A DNA stretch of 9,103 nucleotides from JAHJEM01 sp043805315 (GTDB taxonomy: Archaea > Nanobdellota > Nanobdellia > Woesearchaeales > JAHJEM01): assembly GCA_043805315.1 (NCBI GenBank), contig JAZDID010000122.1:1-9103 (forward strand), in the 5' to 3' direction. The number at the start of each line of letters is the position of its first letter. The first letter of the stretch is position 1. The notes under the pieces are model-generated. The model did no database searches. It was not told the DNA's origin and saw nothing but the letters and a program-made list of their open reading frames with translations. Made by a program: the position numbers and the translations under genes. Positions 5,188-9,103 of the stretch are shown piece by piece.

Positions 5188-6066
5188 ATGCCACGACCGG
5201 ATATAGTGACGTTAGAGCGAAGCGAAAGCCCGCTCATCAATCTCGGAGATGAATATGATGGCAGATTGATCTCTTACCGGGGGAAATTTCCTGAATGCCT
5301 TCGTGCCCTCCGCCAGAAGAATCTTGAAATCCTCACCCAGCGTGAAGACGCGATGATCATGATCCATCAGGGAGACCAGTTCTTGCCGCAGCAGGTGATT
5401 CATGGGGAAGGCATTGTCTTTTACCCTGACGGAAATGTGGTCATCACTGATCCGGCGCACAACCCGCTGCTCATGTATCCTGACAGGGCATTGACTATGA
5501 AAGAATTTTCCGACGAATTTTATCTTGACGGATCCTTGGCTTCGCTTGCTGAAGAGCTCCGTGACATTGCAAAGGATGACTTTGATGATGCGATCCAATC
5601 AGGAGCTTTTTTATGGAAACGAAAACGGAGAGCGAACTGGACCTATTCTGTCGATGAGTTCTTTAGGGGAGAAAAGAGTGCTCATTTCCTGTTCCAGGAC
5701 TACACAGATAGAGTATATGCCATGCTCAAGAGTATGGAAAAGGATCACAGGCTTGACAGCATTCTTGATGGAGCTCCCTCGCGTGAATATGCGACAAAAC
5801 CTGGCCAGAAGCCCTTTGTCAGGCCCCGGATCATCTATTTCAAGGACAAGAAACTTCACCTCGACAACAGGATATCAGTCGACTTCAGCATGTGCAGGGT
5901 TGTCGGGCTTCAACGCATTGAGAAGATACCTCCTGCGGTTTTGACAGAATTACAGAGCACTGTGGAACGCTACGGCACGCACTTCCAACAAGGAGTCCCT
6001 GTGGATCTCAACGGGAAGAAGTATTCCTTGTCGCTTACGCTTACTGAACAGCCAGAGAAGAAGTAA
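5188..6066 (+). CDS. Hypothetical soluble protein (292 aa)
   Basis: I do not recognise this protein. It has no signal peptide or membrane helix. Residues 1-100 look like a mixed alpha/beta region with strands around I27-S-Y-R, A55-M-I-M-I-H, G74-I-V-F-Y and V84-V-I-T-D. Residues 105-205 are largely helical and charged, with a basic patch K143-R-K-R-R-A-N-W. Residues 205-292 return to strands (RPRIIYF, HLDNRISVDF, YSLSLTLTE). The carboxy end is rich in Glu and Lys. No metal cluster, P-loop or nucleotide-binding motif was found. ATG 5188 is fixed by the TATA box 26 nt upstream. It lies on the same strand as EndoQ, 65 bases downstream, and read-through could join them, but the separate promoter argues against an obligate functional link. 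It ends 16 bases from the convergent ZIP gene. Confidence 0.8.
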   Translation: MPRPDIVTLERSESPLINLGDEYDGRLISYRGKFPECLRALRQKNLEILTQREDAMIMIHQGDQFLPQQVIHGEGIVFYPDGNVVITDPAHNPLLMYPDRALTMKEFSDEFYLDGSLASLAEELRDIAKDDFDDAIQSGAFLWKRKRRANWTYSVDEFFRGEKSAHFLFQDYTDRVYAMLKSMEKDHRLDSILDGAPSREYATKPGQKPFVRPRIIYFKDKKLHLDNRISVDFSMCRVVGLQRIEKIPPAVLTELQSTVERYGTHFQQGVPVDLNGKKYSLSLTLTEQPEKK

Positions 6067-6082
6067 TCCTGGTTTCTGTATT

Positions 6083-6832
6083 CTATCCTACAAGCAAGAG
6101 CACAAACATCACTGCAATCCCAACTACAAATCCCACTAAGTGTGTCGGTATCTTCTCCTTTCCGCAGACCTTGTGGATCTCAGGAATCAAGTCAGCGCTT
6201 GCGATGTAGATGAAATTGCCTGCTGCAAACGGCACAAGGAAGAGCGTCAGGTTCTGGATTCTGGTGCTGAGGAAGAATGCGAGGAGTGCGCCGAGCACTG
6301 CAGCCAGCGCAGTGAGAAAATTGTAGAGAATTGCTTTGTTTCTGGTGAATCCTCCATAGATGAGCACGCCGAAATCTCCCATCTCTTGAGGGATCTCGTG
6401 GAATATGACTGCGAGAGTCGTGTAAATGCCTATGGGGATGCTCACGAGGTAGCTTCCTGCGATGATGATGCCGTCGATGAGGTTGTGGAATGCATCACCT
6501 ACAAGGTTCATGATGGCAAAGGGGTGCGGATGCTCTCTTGAAACGACGGTATGGCAGTGCCTCCAGTGGATGGACTGCTCAACAATGAAGGAGAAGACAA
6601 TCCCGATAAAGATGTACATGGAGACCAAAAAAGGCGTGGTTGCGTTCTTGAACGCCTCGGGAATCAGGTGGATGAACGCATCTCCTAATAATGCGCCTGC
6701 AGAAAAGCTGACCAGATACAGGATGAGCTTTTTGAGGACGTTCTTCTTCAGGGAAAAGGAGAGGACTCCGATGAGTGAGAGTGCGCTGACAATGAAGACG
6801 CTGGCTAGGATATAGATGAATTGGAGGTGCAT
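6083..6832 (-). CDS. ZIP-family metal cation transporter (249 aa)
   Basis: Member of the ZIP family (PF02535), which brings zinc, iron or related divalent metals into the cytosol. About eight hydrophobic helices are visible. The metal-binding centre is clear: H116-N-L-I-D120-G in helix 4 and H145-E-I-P-Q-E150 in helix 5, the family's binuclear site, together with H55-L-I-P-E in helix 2. A histidine-rich loop between helices 3 and 4 (residues 89-103, H-W-R-H-C-H...H-P-H-P) is typical of ZIP carriers and probably captures or senses metal. The length is normal for prokaryotic ZIPs (about 250-270). ATG 6832 lies 29 nt from a TATA box and has no Shine-Dalgarno sequence. It is divergent from the tandem small-protein genes, and no clear metal-regulator operator was seen in the shared intergenic region. 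The metal cannot be told from sequence alone. Confidence 0.93.
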   Translation of the reverse strand: MHLQFIYILASVFIVSALSLIGVLSFSLKKNVLKKLILYLVSFSAGALLGDAFIHLIPEAFKNATTPFLVSMYIFIGIVFSFIVEQSIHWRHCHTVVSREHPHPFAIMNLVGDAFHNLIDGIIIAGSYLVSIPIGIYTTLAVIFHEIPQEMGDFGVLIYGGFTRNKAILYNFLTALAAVLGALLAFFLSTRIQNLTLFLVPFAAGNFIYIASADLIPEIHKVCGKEKIPTHLVGFVVGIAVMFVLLLVG

Positions 6833-6856
6833 GGGCCATGCAGGGCATGACGTGGT

Positions 6857-6865
6857 TTTTAAATA
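6857..6865 (-). promoter_or_regulatory. TATA box for the ZIP transporter
   Basis: The minus strand reads TATTTAAAA, centred about 29 nt upstream of ATG 6832. Together with the box at 6889-6897 it makes a compact divergent promoter region of 89 bases. Confidence 0.65.
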
Positions 6866-6888
6866 TTGTTAATTTTTTGGTGAAAAAG

Positions 6889-6897
6889 TTTAAATAT
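6889..6897 (+). promoter_or_regulatory. TATA box for the tandem small-protein genes
   Basis: TTTAAATAT, preceded by GAAAAAG (BRE-like), is centred 29 nt upstream of ATG 6922. It rules out the in-frame ATG at 6838, which would put the promoter inside the gene. Confidence 0.65.
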
Positions 6898-6921
6898 GCT
6901 CTGGTTTTCCCCACAATCTTT

Positions 6922-7250
6922 ATGGAAGGCTCATCCTATACCAATGCAGATCTTGCAGCTGATTACGAATGTGTGGCAAAAGCGCTCAATCTTCCCAAGA
7001 AAAAGTATGAGCAGGTCAGGAATGCCCTACTCTTTTATACAGGAAACGTTCATGAGCAGTATGCCCAGGAAGGCAGCCTTCTTGGTCTGGATATTTCTGG
7101 AGTTAGTGACCAGGAAAACACCTGCTTGAGATTATCCTTTTCAATGGTAAGGAGGATGCCATTGATATCCTGATTGATGATTATGAGACAGAACCTGTTG
7201 CCGTGACGAAGAAAACAAAAGCACGGAAAGACAGGTTTATGGAGTGGTAG
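6922..7250 (+). pseudogene. Small protein A, frameshifted paralogue of the following HhH-like gene
   Basis: From ATG 6922 the frame reads M-E-G-S-S-Y-T-N-A-D-L-A-A-D-Y... to about E65 (7116), after which it turns into an unnatural tail and stops at 7173. In the neighbouring frame the protein resumes at 7119 with H-L-L-E-I-I-L-F-N-G-K-E-D-A... and ends F-M-E-W at TAG 7248-7250. Adding one A to the AAAA run at 7115-7118 gives a continuous product of about 109 residues. Independent support: the repaired protein aligns without a gap across the junction to protein B just downstream (YTN-x2-LA-x2-Y; RN; GSLxGLxhSGh...LLExIL). The residues after G60 are a degenerate helix-hairpin-helix, and the tail is lysine-rich. 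It may be a decayed copy, a consensus error, or much less likely programmed slippage. Function unknown; DNA or RNA binding is suggested only by the paralogue. Confidence 0.65.
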
Positions 7251-7255
7251 ATCGC

Positions 7256-7525
7256 ATGGCAACAAGGATAATAGCGTATACGAACAAGGAACTCGCAGAC
7301 GAGTATTACCGGTCATTTCGTCATGATTTTTGCTTCAAGTATACCAATCGGAAGTTTATCATAAGGAATATCCTTGAGGCTGCTGTCGATATCCCGCAGT
7401 TCTATCGTAATCAGGGAAGCCTCCAAGGACTCAAGGTGAGCGGGATCGGGCCAAAGACGATCTCTGTGCTTGAGAAGATCCTGGAGAAAGAGGTTGCGAA
7501 GCGGGGAAAGGGTGGGAAGAGTTGA
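7256..7525 (+). CDS. Small protein B with helix-hairpin-helix motif (89 aa)
   Basis: Small basic protein. Residues 1-53 are mixed helical (Y8-T-N-K-E-L-A...R37-N-I-L...Q48-F-Y). Residues 54-78 read G-S-L-Q-G-L-K-V-S-G-I-G-P-K-T-I-S-V-L-E-K-I-L, in which S-G63-I-G65-P-K-T followed by L-x-x-I-L is a good helix-hairpin-helix of the kind that grips the DNA backbone. The tail is Lys/Gly-rich (AKRGKGGKS). It is a paralogue of protein A just upstream. The chosen ATG 7256 lies five bases after A's stop, with GGAGTGG (7241-7247) eight bases before it acting as a Shine-Dalgarno sequence; GTG 7244, overlapping A's stop, is an alternative. The two genes therefore share a transcript and are likely coupled. 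Non-specific DNA binding is a reasonable inference; no enzymatic domain is present and no family name is recognised. Confidence 0.75.
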   Translation: MATRIIAYTNKELADEYYRSFRHDFCFKYTNRKFIIRNILEAAVDIPQFYRNQGSLQGLKVSGIGPKTISVLEKILEKEVAKRGKGGKS

Positions 7526-7537
7526 TTTTATTTTTTT
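7526..7537 (+). terminator. T-rich terminator after small protein B
   Basis: TTTTATTTTTTT begins directly after the stop codon of protein B, with no hairpin. This is a typical archaeal intrinsic termination signal, and it separates this unit from the Nudix gene, which has its own promoter. Confidence 0.55.
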
Positions 7538-7546
7538 CCAAAACTG

Positions 7547-7553
7547 TTTTAAA
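7547..7553 (+). promoter_or_regulatory. TATA box for the Nudix gene, inside a near-palindrome
   Basis: TTTTAAA is centred 26 nt upstream of ATG 7576 and is flanked symmetrically as CTGTTT-T-AAACAG (7544-7556). The symmetry could be a regulator site overlapping the TATA box, or simply chance around a TATA core. Confidence 0.55.
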
Positions 7554-7575
7554 CAGCAGCAAATCCTATCCTTCC

Positions 7576-8118
7576 ATGCCAGACGAGCTCATTGATATCT
7601 TTGACGAGAACAACCAGTTGACAGGCAAACAGCTGTTGAAGAGCTTTGCGCATAAGAAAGGCCTTTGGCACCGTGCAGCACACATTTGGATCTACAATTC
7701 AAGAGGCGAGATTCTTTTGCAGCTGCGCCAGAAAGGCAAAGTGTTCTATCCAGACCGCTGGGATATCAGTGCGGCAGGCCATGTGAGCGCTGGCGAGGAG
7801 CCGATTGTTTCAGGCTTGCGTGAGCTGGAGGAAGAGCTCGGGTTGAAAGTGAAAAAGAAGGATCTGGAGTTCTTGAAAATCAGGAAAGTGATCATCAGGT
7901 TCAGGAAGATCATCAACAAGGAATTCTACTACATTTACCTCTTGCGCTATGATGGCCAAGCTGAAAACCTGCGCATCCAGGACAGCGAGCTTCAGGAGAT
8001 CAGGTTCTGGACTCCCCAAGAGATCAAGAAGGAATTGCATCTGCACCCTCGGAAGTTTGTGCCGCATGGAAAGTATTGGATGGATATCATTGGTGAAATT
8101 AAAAAGAGAGTAGACTAA
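7576..8118 (+). CDS. Nudix hydrolase, IDI-like subgroup (180 aa)
   Basis: Nudix enzymes cleave nucleoside diphosphates linked to another group, using magnesium or manganese. The Nudix box is complete at residues 68-90: G68-x5-E74-x7-R82-E-L-E-E86-E87-L-G89-L, with all consensus acidic residues. The amino-terminal lead-in (M-P-D-E-L-I-D-I-F-D-E...H-K-K-G-L-W-H-R-A-A-H-I-W-I) and R-W-D-I-S-A-A-G-H-V-S-A-G are typical of the branch that includes E. coli YfcD and resembles isopentenyl-diphosphate isomerase. The cysteine-bearing TCCSHP-type motif of true isomerases is absent, so this should be a hydrolase. ATG 7576 is 26 nt from its TATA box; in-frame codons back to 7522 lie upstream of that promoter and are rejected. 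Substrate unknown. The gene ends 12 bases from the convergent PEP-synthase-like gene. Confidence 0.92.
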   Translation: MPDELIDIFDENNQLTGKQLLKSFAHKKGLWHRAAHIWIYNSRGEILLQLRQKGKVFYPDRWDISAAGHVSAGEEPIVSGLRELEEELGLKVKKKDLEFLKIRKVIIRFRKIINKEFYYIYLLRYDGQAENLRIQDSELQEIRFWTPQEIKKELHLHPRKFVPHGKYWMDIIGEIKKRVD

Positions 8119-8130
8119 GTTTTATTATAT

Positions 8131-9093
8131 TCAAATCAGTATTGATTTTTCTTCAGAAGGCTCTGAAAGACCATTTTTTTTCGCAAATGCAACTGCCTCT
8201 TCCCGTGTGGCATTGTACACGCGGCCTTCTACTCCGTCAGAAACGATATGGATATATGGCGAGATCTCGTCCATAGGCAAGTCGAACTGTGGTATTGTTA
8301 GTAGCTCTTCTGCTAGCCCTAGAGATGCTGCCATTTCAAATCTGTCCATATGATAGCGTTCTTTGAAATCATCAGGAGGCCTTTGCACAGACCTGTTGAC
8401 AACGCAGAGGATGCCTCGTTCGTGGGCGATAGTCAAGGCATGTGTGCCTGGGAATGATTCTTCAGTGAGCACTATCGCTTTCTTCTTTGGAGTAAGAGAG
8501 TCATAATCTTTCCTAGGCTTCTTTCCTTGCAATTGGTAAAAAAACGTGAGTTCTTTTTCAAATGTAGCCTTTGTCTTTTCCAGCATGGATGTCACATATG
8601 CATAATGGTCTGGCTCAGGAGGATCCCAGCCATTTTCAGCATCCGCAGTAGAACGCCAGGGTCCGATATACTCCCCAGCGCTCATAACATACTCGGCAAT
8701 AAGAATCGGGCTTTTTTTCGGAAACGTGACAGTGATATCAGATATTCCCTGCAATGGCCTGATCTGCACAAGTGAAGGAGGAAGAATCATGTCTTGTTTT
8801 CCCTGAAGAGGACCCGGCAGATACATCACAAACTCGATATCGCATTCTTTTCCGTACCTCCTTTTAATATTTTCGACTAAGGGCATCAGGACTGTCTGGA
8901 GCGAATGGATATTGTCCATGCAAGCATCTGAAGATTGGAAGAGCACTCGATAGATACCGCCAGAGAGATCATCGTCGGGATTGAATTTTTTATAAATAAA
9001 TCGTGCATGAAGCACGCCTTTTTTTGCACCCTGCACAGCAGCTCCCCGCTCAAATGACCAAGATACAGGAATGATATCTTTTCTGCCAGGCAT
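8131..9093 (-). CDS. PEP synthase/PPDK-like protein lacking the PEP-binding barrel (C-terminal part, 320 aa visible)
   Basis: Recognised from motifs of the phosphoenolpyruvate synthase/pyruvate phosphate dikinase superfamily. Residues 68-114 match the end of the ATP-binding PPDK_N domain (PF01326): a helix V-E-N-I-K-R-R-Y-G followed by D85-I-E87-F and V-Q110-I-R112-P-L. Residues 204-233 match the phosphohistidine swivelling domain (PF00391): A-I-V-L-T-E-E...G216-T-H218-A-L-T-I-A-H-E-R-G-I-L-C-V-V-N, with H218 at the phosphorylated position. Residues 281-293 (I-H-I-V-S-D-G-V-E-G-R-V-Y) match that domain's D-G-x-x-G-x-V-Y close. The protein stops soon after, so the PEP/pyruvate barrel (PF02896) is missing. 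This is the layout of phosphotransferases such as rifampin phosphotransferase, or of a split enzyme. ATG 9093 may not be the true start, because the frame is open to the window edge and most of PPDK_N is absent from view. The acceptor is unknown. Confidence 0.7.
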   Translation of the reverse strand: MPGRKDIIPVSWSFERGAAVQGAKKGVLHARFIYKKFNPDDDLSGGIYRVLFQSSDACMDNIHSLQTVLMPLVENIKRRYGKECDIEFVMYLPGPLQGKQDMILPPSLVQIRPLQGISDITVTFPKKSPILIAEYVMSAGEYIGPWRSTADAENGWDPPEPDHYAYVTSMLEKTKATFEKELTFFYQLQGKKPRKDYDSLTPKKKAIVLTEESFPGTHALTIAHERGILCVVNRSVQRPPDDFKERYHMDRFEMAASLGLAEELLTIPQFDLPMDEISPYIHIVSDGVEGRVYNATREEAVAFAKKNGLSEPSEEKSILI

Positions 9094-9103
9094 GCGTGAG
9101 AAC

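Noticed and set aside
5212..5598. 128-residue minus-strand frame opposite the 292-residue protein
   Set aside because: It has no promoter on that strand, and the plus-strand gene has a strong TATA box and a longer, well-composed product.
6140..6541. 133-residue acidic, Cys/Glu-rich plus-strand frame opposite the ZIP gene
   Set aside because: Its odd composition is what antisense reading of hydrophobic ZIP helices produces; the ZIP motifs are unmistakable.
7576..8118. Calling the Nudix protein isopentenyl-diphosphate isomerase
   Set aside because: The overall lead-in is similar, but the catalytic cysteine motif of type 1 isomerases is missing while the Nudix box is complete.

Overview
The window looks like the genome of an archaeon, most likely a small-genome DPANN-type lineage such as Woesearchaeota or Pacearchaeota. 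The lineage is an inference. The archaeal call rests on two things. Nine promoters carry a TTTAAA/TTTATAAA TATA box centred about 25-32 nt upstream of the chosen start codon, usually with no Shine-Dalgarno motif, which is the spacing expected for leaderless or very short-leader archaeal transcripts. The gene content also fits: an endonuclease Q with a PCNA-binding tail, an archaeal HTH_45-like winged-helix protein, and many short proteins of unknown function. No gene-free stretch exceeds 300 bases; the longest (1747-1940) is 194 bases. No tRNA, rRNA, CRISPR array or insertion sequence was seen.

Layout. 1-451 (+): 3' part of an unrecognised gene that appears frameshifted. 511-735 (-): 74-residue helical protein. 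859-1746 (-): membrane-anchored extracellular protein whose 18 cysteines follow an exact 12/14 spacing (nine 26-residue repeat units). 1941-2123 (-): 60-residue acidic protein, the clearest gene with a strong Shine-Dalgarno sequence. 2251-3194 (+): two-gene operon of a seven-helix membrane protein and a winged-helix DNA-binding protein, overlapping by ATGA. 3268-3708 (+): small exported or lipid-anchored protein with a DxDxDG calcium-type loop. 3824-5122 (+): endonuclease Q. 5188-6066 (+): 292-residue protein of unknown function. 6083-6832 (-): ZIP-family metal transporter. 6922-7525 (+): two tandem paralogous small proteins, the second with a helix-hairpin-helix motif, the first broken by a one-base frameshift. 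7576-8118 (+): Nudix hydrolase. 8131-9093 (-): carboxy-terminal part of a PEP-synthase/pyruvate-phosphate-dikinase-like protein (end of the ATP-grasp domain plus the phosphohistidine domain, no PEP-binding barrel); its reading frame stays open past the right edge of the window.

Functional reading. Most genes have their own promoter, so the window is a string of short transcription units rather than one large pathway. Genome upkeep is represented by EndoQ (deaminated bases, via PCNA) and loosely by the Nudix hydrolase. Envelope functions are the cysteine-repeat protein, the calcium-loop protein, the seven-helix protein and the ZIP carrier. The seven-helix/winged-helix operon is the best candidate for an uncharacterised signalling or regulatory unit, and the cysteine solenoid is the most striking uncharacterised protein. 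Two likely single-base frameshifts, both placeable at A-runs, suggest either gene decay or consensus errors in the assembly.
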